Positions 15,463 to 23,742 of a stretch of 64,000 nucleotides of DNA are shown piece by piece. Location of the stretch: contig NZ_JAYEZO010000001.1 in assembly GCF_037031285.1 (NCBI RefSeq), forward strand, positions 1,674,001 through 1,738,000, read 5' to 3'. Numbering within the stretch: the stretch's first letter is position 1; the number at the start of each line of letters is the position of its first letter. Origin of the DNA: Halobellus sp. LT62. GTDB lineage: Archaea; Halobacteriota; Halobacteria; Halobacteriales; Haloferacaceae. Below the pieces are notes generated by a model. The model searched no databases. It saw only the letters and a program-made list of their open reading frames with translations, and had not been told where the DNA came from. Both the position numbers and the translations under genes were made by a program.

Positions 15463-17427
15463 ATGAATCCAATATCTTCCGCCTACGATCGGTTGCAACG
15501 CGCAGAGTTAGACGTACTCGCCGCAGCTGTCGGACTTGCGCTCGCGCTCGCACTGTTCCCGCTCCGGTTCCTGTCGTCACAAATATTCATTGTGACGCTC
15601 CCAGTGATCCTCGGGGTCGCGTGTCTGTTGTACCTCGCCGCAGCGCGCGGAACGGGGACGACAAACGGTCTGCCGACGGTGACGCCGTGGGTCAGTCGAC
15701 TCCTCTCGGCCGGCGTCTTCCTCGGCCTCGCTGTGATGGTCGCACTCGCCGTCCTCCAAGGCAAGCGGACCATCCTGTTTATGGACGTTGGCGGCGTCAT
15801 CGGCGTGATCCTCCTGCTGCAGATCCTGCTCTCGCCTGACGAGGAACTGCGGCCGGCGGTGTATCTCGCCCAGTTGCTGGCGTACTCCTTCGTCGTCCGC
15901 TTCGCCGCCCTCTATACCGCGCCGGGATACATCGGAATCGACATTTGGTCGCACACGACCTTCGTCGAATCGATACTGCAGACCGGATCGCTGTCCGCGC
16001 TCAATGACATCAAGTACTACGCATCGCCGCTGTTCCATTTGCTCGCGGCGGCGGCAACGAATCTATTGGATCTGTCCCTCCGAAACGGCCTGTACCTCTC
16101 TCTGGGGGTCGTGATGCCGCTCGCGCCGCTCTTCGTCTACGGGACGACGCGGCTGCTGATTCCCGTGCGGTGGTCGCTCGCCGCGGGAGCGCTCTACGCG
16201 ATGGGGGATCAGGTGATCCGCTGGGGGATCCACCTCATCCCGACGAGTCTTGGCCTCCTGTTCTTCCTCGCGTGTCTGTACTGTCTCGTTCGGATCACGC
16301 ACGCGAGCGAGCGGTGGCGCGACTTCGGGCTACTGGTTCTGTTCAGCAGCGCGGTTATCCTCACTCATCAAATCTCGTCGTTTATTATGCTGGTACTTCT
16401 GTTCTCCGGGCTGCTCGCGCAGGTCCTGCTTCGGTTTAACTTCTTTTCGGCAGAGCCGAACCCACTGTCGTTCATCGGTGGGGGTTCCAATCCGGTGAAT
16501 TTGGGCGGCCTCGTCGTCTTCAACCTCGGCCTCATCGTGTTCACGTGGTCGTTGACGCCGTACAAGGGAGAGACCTTCCTCGAAACGGTGCTCAACTACC
16601 TCTACATCAACCTGTTCAACGCGGGCTTCCTGAGCGGCGTCAGCGGGAGCGGTGGATCGACCGGTGCGTCGGGCACGGCGGGATCCGCCGGACAGACGTT
16701 CCTCTCGCAGGTGTCTACCTACGTGACAGAGGCCGGGTTCCTCCTGCTCATCTTCGCCGCAGTCCTTGGGTGTCTCACCGTTCTCAAGCGGTCGCGGGCG
16801 ACGCAGACGACGTACACCATTCTCGGTGCGATCGTCGCGATGCTGTTCGTCGTCCTCGGATTGCCCCTGTTCGGCATCGAGAGCTTCGTACCGGGTCGCT
16901 GGATCGCGTTCCTGTACGCGCTGTTGGCGATCGTCGGTGCCCTCGGGTTCCGTCATCTCGCAAACCGGACCTCGCTCAAAATCGTCGGCGTGGTTTTGCT
17001 CCTGTTCGTGCTGGTCTACCCGAACGTGATGATTATGTCGAACGACGGGGCGATGGACAATCCCGCCTTCCCAGACCAACACGAGCGGCTCTCGTACACC
17101 GAACAGGAACTCGCCGCAGTGGAGACGTTCGGCACCGTTCGGCCGACTGGACGGGGCGGAGAGATCTACACCGATCTCCCTTATGGGACCGTGTGGGAGC
17201 GGACGAATGCCTATCCCGCCGAGCCGTTACCGGCCGAGGGAGGACGGCCAGTTCCCCAGGGGATAACCGCCCACCGGGAGTACCAATCCGAGGGTGCGTC
17301 CTACTTCCCGAACGAGCAGGACGTCACGCAGAACCTCAATCCCACGAAGACCGAAGTCTGCCCCCCGACGACCAACCACGTCTACGCGAACGGTGAGGTC
17401 ACGGTCTGCACGCTCCCGGGATCCTGA
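15463..17427 (+). CDS. polytopic GT-C-like membrane protein
   Basis: A 654-aa integral membrane protein with about a dozen hydrophobic helices in the first 530 residues and a soluble C-terminal domain of about 110 residues. The first large outside loop carries GIDIWSHTTFVESIL followed by YYASPLFHLL. An acidic residue in this loop is the hallmark of GT-C transferases that use lipid-phosphate sugars. A Gly/Ser-rich loop lies near residue 395. It follows the ATP-grasp gene by 52 nt. A paralogue with GPGDSLSHLGW in the same place is at 39847-41688. Transferase activity is inferred; a flippase or polymerase role is also possible. Confidence 0.7.
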   Translation: MNPISSAYDRLQRAELDVLAAAVGLALALALFPLRFLSSQIFIVTLPVILGVACLLYLAAARGTGTTNGLPTVTPWVSRLLSAGVFLGLAVMVALAVLQGKRTILFMDVGGVIGVILLLQILLSPDEELRPAVYLAQLLAYSFVVRFAALYTAPGYIGIDIWSHTTFVESILQTGSLSALNDIKYYASPLFHLLAAAATNLLDLSLRNGLYLSLGVVMPLAPLFVYGTTRLLIPVRWSLAAGALYAMGDQVIRWGIHLIPTSLGLLFFLACLYCLVRITHASERWRDFGLLVLFSSAVILTHQISSFIMLVLLFSGLLAQVLLRFNFFSAEPNPLSFIGGGSNPVNLGGLVVFNLGLIVFTWSLTPYKGETFLETVLNYLYINLFNAGFLSGVSGSGGSTGASGTAGSAGQTFLSQVSTYVTEAGFLLLIFAAVLGCLTVLKRSRATQTTYTILGAIVAMLFVVLGLPLFGIESFVPGRWIAFLYALLAIVGALGFRHLANRTSLKIVGVVLLLFVLVYPNVMIMSNDGAMDNPAFPDQHERLSYTEQELAAVETFGTVRPTGRGGEIYTDLPYGTVWERTNAYPAEPLPAEGGRPVPQGITAHREYQSEGASYFPNEQDVTQNLNPTKTEVCPPTTNHVYANGEVTVCTLPGS

Positions 17428-17489
17428 GAGGCCAGTCGTACCGCGTTATACGAGTGGGGAGAATACCCGCGCCCTCGCCGAGGGGGATG

Positions 17490-18476
17490 TCAATCGACGA
17501 CCGCCGAACGCGCCGACGGCTCGCCGGAGTCCCACCCGTCAAAACCCGTGCCATCCGCCTCGTCCGAATCCTCTCGGTCGGTGTCGTCTTCGCTGTCTGA
17601 TGTGTTCCCCGCTGGAGAGTCGTCGGGTGTCCCGTGTTCGGTCGATCCGTCTTCCGACGCTGATTCGTCGTTCGCTGCGCGTTCGAACTGCGCCCGCGTC
17701 GCCTCGGGCTCCACCGTCGGCGCGGTCACGGTATCGTCGTAAACGACGCGTGGGACGGTGCTGATCCCGACCTCGTTCGCTCTCTCGGCGGACGTTTGTA
17801 CGTCCCGGGCGTACGTTCGGTTTCGAATCGCCTGCCGAATGCGATCGATGTCGTCCACGCCCGCCCGCTCGGCGAACCGGACGAGGGTCTCGGTGGACGC
17901 CCACTCGTACCGCTCTTGTGGTTGATTCGCGAAGACGTACGATAGGTACGTCCAAAACGACTCGGGGTCGACGTTCCACACGGCAAGACCAGCCTCGCTC
18001 GCCCTCGGCGCGTCCGAACCGAGGTACGGGTCCTCGTTCAGATATGCGACGTTGCGGAGTTCAATTGCCACATCGCCGGTGGTGACGAAGTCGTCGATCA
18101 GGACGCCCAGTTGCCCCCTGACGAACTCTTGGGTGTACGGACATTTCCAGTTTCCGTACAGTGTGAGGGTCATCTCCGCCGTTCCGATGGTCGGATACCG
18201 CGGATTCGTCGATCCGTTCGGTATCGGGGCTGATGGGAGCTCGAAGCCCGGTTCGTCGATTGATCGCGGGTGGACCTCGGCCGACGTGTCGTCACTCGTC
18301 CGATTGGCGCTGGCGTCTGTCGTCCGTTCGGTCGATCGCTCGGTTCCCGATCCCGTCTGTCGATCCGAATCGGAGTTCGCCTCCTGAGCGATGCTCGCAC
18401 AGCCGCTGAGCGACGCGATCGCTGCGGCACCGGTCAGGCTGAGCACTCGTCGTCTGTCTACTTCTCTGTCACCCAT
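17490..18476 (-). CDS. DsbA-like thioredoxin-fold lipoprotein with a single active-site Cys
   Basis: A 328-aa exported protein. The start is DRRRVLSLTGA, a Tat-type signal, with a lipobox LSGC placing the lipidated Cys at residue 26. A Ser/Thr/Asp-rich linker precedes a DsbA-like domain with TLTLYGNWKCPYTQEFVR, a helical insertion, and the cis-Pro loop GISTVPRVVYDD. The usual CPxC is CPYT here (Cys112), so the resolving cysteine is missing. The C-terminus is a low-complexity acidic tail. I placed the start at the ATG at 18476 because the signal begins there and a TATA-like CCGATAATAATGG lies 24-36 nt upstream. Likely an oxidoreductase or thiol-binding protein at the cell surface. Confidence 0.82.
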   Translation of the reverse strand: MGDREVDRRRVLSLTGAAAIASLSGCASIAQEANSDSDRQTGSGTERSTERTTDASANRTSDDTSAEVHPRSIDEPGFELPSAPIPNGSTNPRYPTIGTAEMTLTLYGNWKCPYTQEFVRGQLGVLIDDFVTTGDVAIELRNVAYLNEDPYLGSDAPRASEAGLAVWNVDPESFWTYLSYVFANQPQERYEWASTETLVRFAERAGVDDIDRIRQAIRNRTYARDVQTSAERANEVGISTVPRVVYDDTVTAPTVEPEATRAQFERAANDESASEDGSTEHGTPDDSPAGNTSDSEDDTDREDSDEADGTGFDGWDSGEPSARSAVVD

Positions 18477-18499
18477 ACGACACACACCGGCCGTAACGG

Positions 18500-18512
18500 C
18501 CATTATTATCGG
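18500..18512 (-). promoter_or_regulatory. TATA-like box for the DsbA-like gene
   Basis: Minus-strand CCGATAATAATGG, 24-36 nt before the ATG at 18476, supports that start and a leaderless transcript. Confidence 0.45.
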
Positions 18513-18832
18513 CTCGGTAAGGCAGTTCCTCGCGGGTCCCCGCCGTTGGTCGATGGCTAAACCGGCCGATCGTCGTAACTAGGCGAGACCGTCGAAACCG
18601 CATCTCCGAGCGCCGAATTTCGTCGATCCTCTCGGCGTGCGTCTCCTTAGCGCGTCTATAGTAATGCCGGCGTCTCTGCATTGGGGTCTGTAGGGGCAAC
18701 TCGTCCCCGCAGCCACCCTACCAACAATGACACAACAGAGATACGCTTCGAAGGAAATGAGCACTTCCGCATCGGACGCACCTCACGACGTGCGAACTGC
18801 CAACGGCAGCCGTCATCCGGAGGTGTGCTGAT
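18513..18832 (+). other. divergent gap upstream of glmS
   Basis: This 320-nt gap separates the DsbA-like gene and glmS. Apart from the short frame at 18727-18831 I see no coding sequence. No riboswitch- or ribozyme-like structure was recognised upstream of glmS. Confidence 0.4.
18727..18831 (+). CDS. possible 34-aa leader/small protein before glmS
   Basis: A short ATG frame (MTQQRYASKEM... ending HPEVC) stops one base before the glmS ATG. The tight spacing suggests translational coupling, but the peptide has no hydrophobic segment or family I know, and chance open frames are common at this GC content. Treat as tentative. Confidence 0.25.
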   Translation: MTQQRYASKEMSTSASDAPHDVRTANGSRHPEVC

Positions 18833-20641
18833 ATGTGCGGTATCATCGCACACGCGGGGGATCGCGAAGCGCTCGATCCGCTCGTAACGGGTCTCGAAAA
18901 GCTCGAATACCGCGGGTACGACTCCGCCGGGATCGCGGTGAAGAACGGACACGGGCTGGACGTCTGGAAGTGCTCCGGACAGGTCTCGGATCTGAAGAGG
19001 ACCATCAACACCGTCGACTCCAGCGCGACTCTCGGTATCGGTCACACTCGATGGAGTACGCACGGACCGCCAACCGACGAGAACGCACACCCGCACACAG
19101 ATCACTCGGACCGCGTCGCCGCGGTTCACAACGGCATCATCGAGAACTACGAGACGCTCAAAGAGAAACTCTCCGAGGACGGGTACGAGTTTACGAGTGA
19201 CACGGACACCGAAGTCATCCCGAACCTCATCAGATACTACCTCGATCACGGAAACGAACCGCTGGCTGCCTTCGAACACGCGGTGAGCGACTTGGACGGA
19301 AGCTACGCGATCGCGACCGTCATCGAGGGGAACGACTCCATTTTCGCCGCCCGACAGGGGTCGCCGCTCGTGCTCGGTCTCGAAGAGAACAGTTACTATC
19401 TGGCGAGCGACGTGCCGGCGTTCCTCAGTCAGACGGACACCGTTCTCTACCTCGAGGATGGTGACGTCCTCGAGGTTCGTTCCGACGGCGTCGAAATCAT
19501 CGATGAGGAGGGACAGCTGGCGCAACGCGAGGTCGAGCAGGTCGACTGGCAGCCCGGTGAGACTGAGAAGGCACAGTTCGACCACTATATGCTCAAGGAG
19601 ATCCACAGCCAACCAGAGTCGCTTCAAAAGACGCTCGAGGGGCGTTTCGACCGCGAAAAGGACGAGATCGATCTCGACTTGGGACTCGATCTCTCCGGGA
19701 TCGACTCCGTCCAACTCGTGGCCTGCGGCACCTCCTACCACGCTGCGATGTTCGGCGCGAGCCTGCTGAACCAGTGCGGCGTCCCGGCACGGTCGATTCG
19801 CGCGAGCGAGTACGACGTCTCCGCGGGCACCCCGTCCGAGAGAACTCTCTTTATCGCCGTCACACAGAGCGGCGAGACGGCCGATACGCTCACTGCACTG
19901 AGTAGCGCGAAAGAGGCTGGTGCCTCCACTCTCGCGGTGACGAACGTCGTCCAGTCGACGGCCGCACGCGAGGCGGACGAGCCGCTCTACATCCGCGCGG
20001 GTCCCGAGATCGGCGTCGCGGCGACGAAGACGTTCTCCTCGCAGGCCGTGACGCTCACGCTCCTCAGTCAGTTCCTCGCTGAGGTCACAGACGACGGCTC
20101 CCCGTTGGACACACTCCCGGAACTCGTTTCGGACCTGTCCGAGCTCTCCAACGCTGTTGAGCAGGTGCTTCAAACGAGCGACGCGGAGCGTCTTTCCCGG
20201 GAGTACCTCAACGAAAGGGCGTACTTCTTTATTGGGCGCGGACTCGGATGCTCCGTCGCGAAGGAGGGCGCACTCAAGTTCAAGGAGGTGACGTACGAGC
20301 ACGCAGAGGGATTCGCGTCCGGCGAGCTCAAACATGGTCCGCTGGCACTCGTTACTGAACGAACGCCGGTATTCACAATCTGTGTGGACGGTAGTCGGAA
20401 GACGGTGACGAACGCCGAAGAGGCGAAGACCCGAGGTGCGCCCATCGTCGCGGTCTCCCCGCCGGATCACGGGATCGTGGATACAGCCGACGAACACCTC
20501 TACGTCCCGGAGATGCATCCGATCTGTACGTACCTCCTCGCGAACGTCCAGTTGCAGTTGCTCTCGTACTACAGCGCGACGGAACTGGACCGCGCGATCG
20601 ACAAGCCGCGTAACCTCGCCAAGAGCGTGACGGTCGAATAA
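18833..20641 (+). CDS. glmS: glutamine-fructose-6-phosphate aminotransferase
   Basis: A 602-aa GlmS that makes glucosamine-6-phosphate from fructose-6-phosphate and glutamine, the first committed step to UDP-GlcNAc. The N-terminal glutaminase begins MCGIIAHAGDREA with the catalytic Cys2 and LEYRGYDSAGIAV, GHTRWSTHGPP and HNGIIENY. The two SIS domains contain ACGTSYHAA, TQSGETADT and LKHGPLALV, and the C-terminus ends KSVTVE as in the family. Full length. It supplies the amino-sugar precursor for the glycan genes on both sides and is followed 30 nt later by an asparagine-synthase homologue. Confidence 0.97.
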   Translation: MCGIIAHAGDREALDPLVTGLEKLEYRGYDSAGIAVKNGHGLDVWKCSGQVSDLKRTINTVDSSATLGIGHTRWSTHGPPTDENAHPHTDHSDRVAAVHNGIIENYETLKEKLSEDGYEFTSDTDTEVIPNLIRYYLDHGNEPLAAFEHAVSDLDGSYAIATVIEGNDSIFAARQGSPLVLGLEENSYYLASDVPAFLSQTDTVLYLEDGDVLEVRSDGVEIIDEEGQLAQREVEQVDWQPGETEKAQFDHYMLKEIHSQPESLQKTLEGRFDREKDEIDLDLGLDLSGIDSVQLVACGTSYHAAMFGASLLNQCGVPARSIRASEYDVSAGTPSERTLFIAVTQSGETADTLTALSSAKEAGASTLAVTNVVQSTAAREADEPLYIRAGPEIGVAATKTFSSQAVTLTLLSQFLAEVTDDGSPLDTLPELVSDLSELSNAVEQVLQTSDAERLSREYLNERAYFFIGRGLGCSVAKEGALKFKEVTYEHAEGFASGELKHGPLALVTERTPVFTICVDGSRKTVTNAEEAKTRGAPIVAVSPPDHGIVDTADEHLYVPEMHPICTYLLANVQLQLLSYYSATELDRAIDKPRNLAKSVTVE

Positions 20642-20671
20642 CGATATTCCACCGAACAGCACCCGTATATA

Positions 20672-22381
20672 ATGAACAAAGAACTGTTTGGCGTTCTCGA
20701 CGGCGACGGCGCGTTCGACGATCTCGTTTCCCGGTCGAGTTTCGACTGGGCCACCGAGGGCGAGCGCGCCACCGTCGCCATCCGGGATCCCGCACTCGGG
20801 TTTCCCGGACGCTCTGCGACGTATCACGACGAGCGAGGCCACTGCGTCCTCTGGGGCGAGGTGTATCCTCCAGACGGCGTCTCCGTCTCCGCAGCCGAAT
20901 ACACACTCGACAGGTACGCCGCGGTCGGGACTGATGCGTTCTCGGAACTCAACGGATCGTTCCTCGTCTTCGTCGAATTCGACGACGATGTCGTTGTCGC
21001 AACTGACCCGGTCCGGTCGTGGCAGTGTTTCTATACGGACACCGCCGACGGACGGGTATTCGGGACGAATCCACATCGCGTGCTCTCGGCTGCGTCGGAC
21101 CCCAACGTCGACACGCGCGGACTACTCGAATATGTCCATATGGGCGTCGTCGTCGGTGACCGAACGGTGTACAAGAGCCTCAAGAATGTTCCGTTCGACG
21201 GCTACATTACCGCCGACGACGCCGGGACCCTCTCCCGGTTCGTCTACGACCCGGCGGACCCCGAAGAGTTCGATTACGTGAGCGAACTCGCCTCGCGCCT
21301 CAAACGCGCGATCGGACGGAGAACGAGCAACCCCGGCTCGCACGGCGTCCTCCTCAGCGGCGGGTACGACTCGCGAGCGCTCGTCGCCCAACACCCGGAC
21401 ATCGACATCTGTTACACGCTCGGGTCATCGGGCCATCCGGAGGTGGAAGTGGCCAAGCGGATCGCTCACCAGTACGGCGCAGCGCACGAAACGCTGGTGG
21501 CAAACGACGAGTACCTCAACGTGGACAAAGACGTTATCGAGTACTCTATCGGGACCCGCGAATCGATCCACATCCACCACGCCGGGTGCGACGACAAGAT
21601 GACCGTTGACACGATCTTCCACGGTTTGCTCTTCGATACGTTCCTCCGCGGTCACTTCCTGCCGCGAAACGTCGTCGACATCTTCGGCAACAAATTTCCG
21701 CTGGACGGGCTCGACCCTGATCCGGACCCGACGGAAGTGTTGTCGTCGAAGTTCGGCTATCATCCGGCGTGCGATCACGTCTTCCCCGAGTGTTACGACG
21801 AGTTCGACACCAGTATGGACTTCATCGACGACGTCGTCTGTGAACAACTGGATAAGTGGTCGGAGCGGTACGATAACGTTTACGACAGCATCGCACTCGT
21901 GGGAATTCAGAATCAGCCGTCGGTCCCGTTTCACTTCGAGCTGGCGGACAACTACGTCGAATCGTTCGTCGCGGTGGACGCCGAACTCCTCGAATGGCAC
22001 CTGAAGACGCCGCCGGAGGAGCGGAACACGGAGACAGTGAAACGAGCGATGCGGAAACTCAACCCGAACATCTTCCGCCACCAACCTCCGGACAGGCCAC
22101 ACCATTCCTTCCAGAAGAACCAGATCGAAAAGTTCCTCCGCAAGAAGCTGCCGGGCCTCGAACCGTTCAGCTCGCCGTGGCCCGATATGGAGGCGCAGTA
22201 CGAGCAGAACGAACTCGACCGCAAACTCTTCCCGAAGTACCCCAGCATCCACGACCTACCCGTCAGGGTGAAACTCCGAATCAACGACATCACAACGTGG
22301 ATGAACGCTGCATCCGACGAGAACGCGTTCACGCCGGACGACGTGCTGTGTCCGCGATCGAGACTTTCGATGGGCATTTGA
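20672..22381 (+). CDS. asparagine-synthase-family protein lacking the N-terminal Cys
   Basis: A 569-aa homologue of glutamine-dependent asparagine synthase. An N-terminal Ntn-like domain of about 200 residues (GFPGRSATY, FVEFDDDVVVATDPV) is followed by the ATP-pyrophosphatase domain with the P-loop LLSGGYDSRAL near residue 228. The protein begins MNKELFG, so the nucleophilic Cys2 needed for glutamine hydrolysis is absent. It may use ammonia or another amine, or act in a glycan-linked amidation. Location just after glmS (30 nt) and within a uronic-acid locus makes uronamide formation an attractive but untested idea. Confidence 0.8.
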   Translation: MNKELFGVLDGDGAFDDLVSRSSFDWATEGERATVAIRDPALGFPGRSATYHDERGHCVLWGEVYPPDGVSVSAAEYTLDRYAAVGTDAFSELNGSFLVFVEFDDDVVVATDPVRSWQCFYTDTADGRVFGTNPHRVLSAASDPNVDTRGLLEYVHMGVVVGDRTVYKSLKNVPFDGYITADDAGTLSRFVYDPADPEEFDYVSELASRLKRAIGRRTSNPGSHGVLLSGGYDSRALVAQHPDIDICYTLGSSGHPEVEVAKRIAHQYGAAHETLVANDEYLNVDKDVIEYSIGTRESIHIHHAGCDDKMTVDTIFHGLLFDTFLRGHFLPRNVVDIFGNKFPLDGLDPDPDPTEVLSSKFGYHPACDHVFPECYDEFDTSMDFIDDVVCEQLDKWSERYDNVYDSIALVGIQNQPSVPFHFELADNYVESFVAVDAELLEWHLKTPPEERNTETVKRAMRKLNPNIFRHQPPDRPHHSFQKNQIEKFLRKKLPGLEPFSSPWPDMEAQYEQNELDRKLFPKYPSIHDLPVRVKLRINDITTWMNAASDENAFTPDDVLCPRSRLSMGI

Positions 22382-22540
22382 TGCGGTGGAGACTGCAGAG
22401 CGGAAAGAGCGCGCAATCGCCCACGTCGTCAACTGCTGCGTGCTCGGGGCTCTTGATTCGTTCACGGACGTCGTAGAGAGCACCGTCACCGGACATTCCT
22501 GTTCACTCCGAAGTCTCCTCCTCGGTGTCGGTGGTCGCTG

Positions 22541-22840
22541 GAGCGTGTCGACGCCGGTGTGCAGGGCAACAGCGGCGGCTTCGCGTTCGGCCCCGCCGCC
22601 GTTCGCGTCGACCCCGGGACCACGGTCGTCTGGGAGTGGACCGGCGGCGTCGAACACAGCGTGGCGGCCGTCGACGAAAGTTACGCAAGTCCCGAACAGG
22701 GGAGGGGCACGTGGGGGCTCGTATTCGACGGAATCGGTATCAGCAAGTACGTCAGTTCCGCGGACGGGGCTGAGATGCGGGGTACGATCGCCGCCGGAGA
22801 TGTCTTCGGAAGCCCCCGCGCCCGCGACAAGCCCGCCTGA
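22541..22840 (+). pseudogene. halocyanin (blue copper protein) remnant
   Basis: The reading frame ERVDAGVQGNSGGF, then FGPAAVRVDPGTTVVWEW, then VEHSV matches the first half of a halocyanin copper-binding domain, including the first His ligand. After that the expected closing block with the Cys and second His (usually Y-x-C-x-P-H) is missing and reads KYVSSADGAEMRGTI. No signal peptide or start codon fits upstream: in-frame sequence before 22541 does not resemble the family, although GTG at 22559 could start a short frame. I read it as a decayed or truncated gene between the asparagine-synthase homologue and an SDR. Confidence 0.65.
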
Positions 22841-22928
22841 CACCGGTTGGACGGCCGCAGTTGCGTAACTAAACGCGACCACGTTAGCGTTGTCAACGCT
22901 TTTGTTCACGCCCGAACAGCAAACGGGT

Positions 22929-23726
22929 ATGGACCTCCGACTGGACGGCAACGCGGCGCTTGTGACCGCATCGAGCAGCGGCCTCGGGAAGGCCTCCGCA
23001 CGGGCGCTCGCCGCCGAAGGTGCGAACGTCGTACTCAACGGCAGGGGCGAAGAGCGTCTCGAAGCGGCCGTCGACGACGTCCGCGACGATGCGGTCGCCG
23101 GCGCGACCGTCGTCGGACACGCCGCGGATCTGACTGACGCCGACGCGGTGGAGTCGCTCGTCGACCGTGCCGTCGCGGAGTTCGGCGGCCTCGACCACCT
23201 CGTCACGTCCGCGGGCGGCCCGCCCGCGAAACCCTTCCTCGAAACGACCGACGAGGAGTGGTACGCGGCGTTCGACCAACTCGTGATGAGCGTCGTACGG
23301 ACCGTCAGAGCCGCCGAACCGCACCTGCGCGACTCCGATCACGGGACCCTCGTCACCATCGCGTCGGTGAGCGTCAAGGAGGCGGTCGACGGTCTCGTTC
23401 TCTCGAACGCCGTGCGAGCGGGCGTTGTCGGGCTGGAGAAGACGCTCTCGAAGGAACTCGCACCGGAGGTCCGCGCGAACGCGGTCCTTCCGGGGACGCA
23501 CGAGACCCCGCGCGTGGAAGAGCTCGTCGAGCACGGCGTACAGGACGGGACGTACGACTCCTACGAGTCGGGGATCGAAGCGTGGGCCGGAGAGATCCCG
23601 GTCGGGCGGATCGGCGATCCGATGGAGTTGGGTCGGACGGTCGCGTTCCTCTCCTCGCCGCAGTCGGCGTACCTCTCGGGCGCGGCGATCCCGATCGACG
23701 GTGGCGAGAGCGCGTCGAACCTATGA
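22929..23726 (+). CDS. short-chain dehydrogenase/reductase family protein
   Basis: A 265-aa SDR with the N-terminal cofactor motif LVTASSSGLGKASARALA and an NAD(P)-type fold (VNAG-like position reads LVTSAGGPPAKP). The catalytic region reads TIASVSVKEAVDG, then LVLSNAVRAGVVGLEKTLSKEL, so the usual Tyr-x-x-x-Lys is not visible at the expected place. The C-terminus PQSAYLSGAAIPIDGG is standard. I chose the ATG at 22929, where family homology begins, over the one at 22890. Substrate unknown. It is followed 16 nt later by trkH. Confidence 0.85.
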   Translation: MDLRLDGNAALVTASSSGLGKASARALAAEGANVVLNGRGEERLEAAVDDVRDDAVAGATVVGHAADLTDADAVESLVDRAVAEFGGLDHLVTSAGGPPAKPFLETTDEEWYAAFDQLVMSVVRTVRAAEPHLRDSDHGTLVTIASVSVKEAVDGLVLSNAVRAGVVGLEKTLSKELAPEVRANAVLPGTHETPRVEELVEHGVQDGTYDSYESGIEAWAGEIPVGRIGDPMELGRTVAFLSSPQSAYLSGAAIPIDGGESASNL

Positions 23727-23742
23727 GCCGGCGCGCACCGCA

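Noticed and set aside
18513-18832. glmS ribozyme/riboswitch
   Set aside because: No conserved ribozyme core or pseudoknot could be recognised, and glmS ribozymes are known from Gram-positive bacteria, not haloarchaea.
22256-23206. 316-aa minus-strand frame crossing the halocyanin remnant and SDR start
   Set aside because: Shadow of GC-rich plus-strand coding. It crosses two genes and has low-complexity Ser/Arg content.
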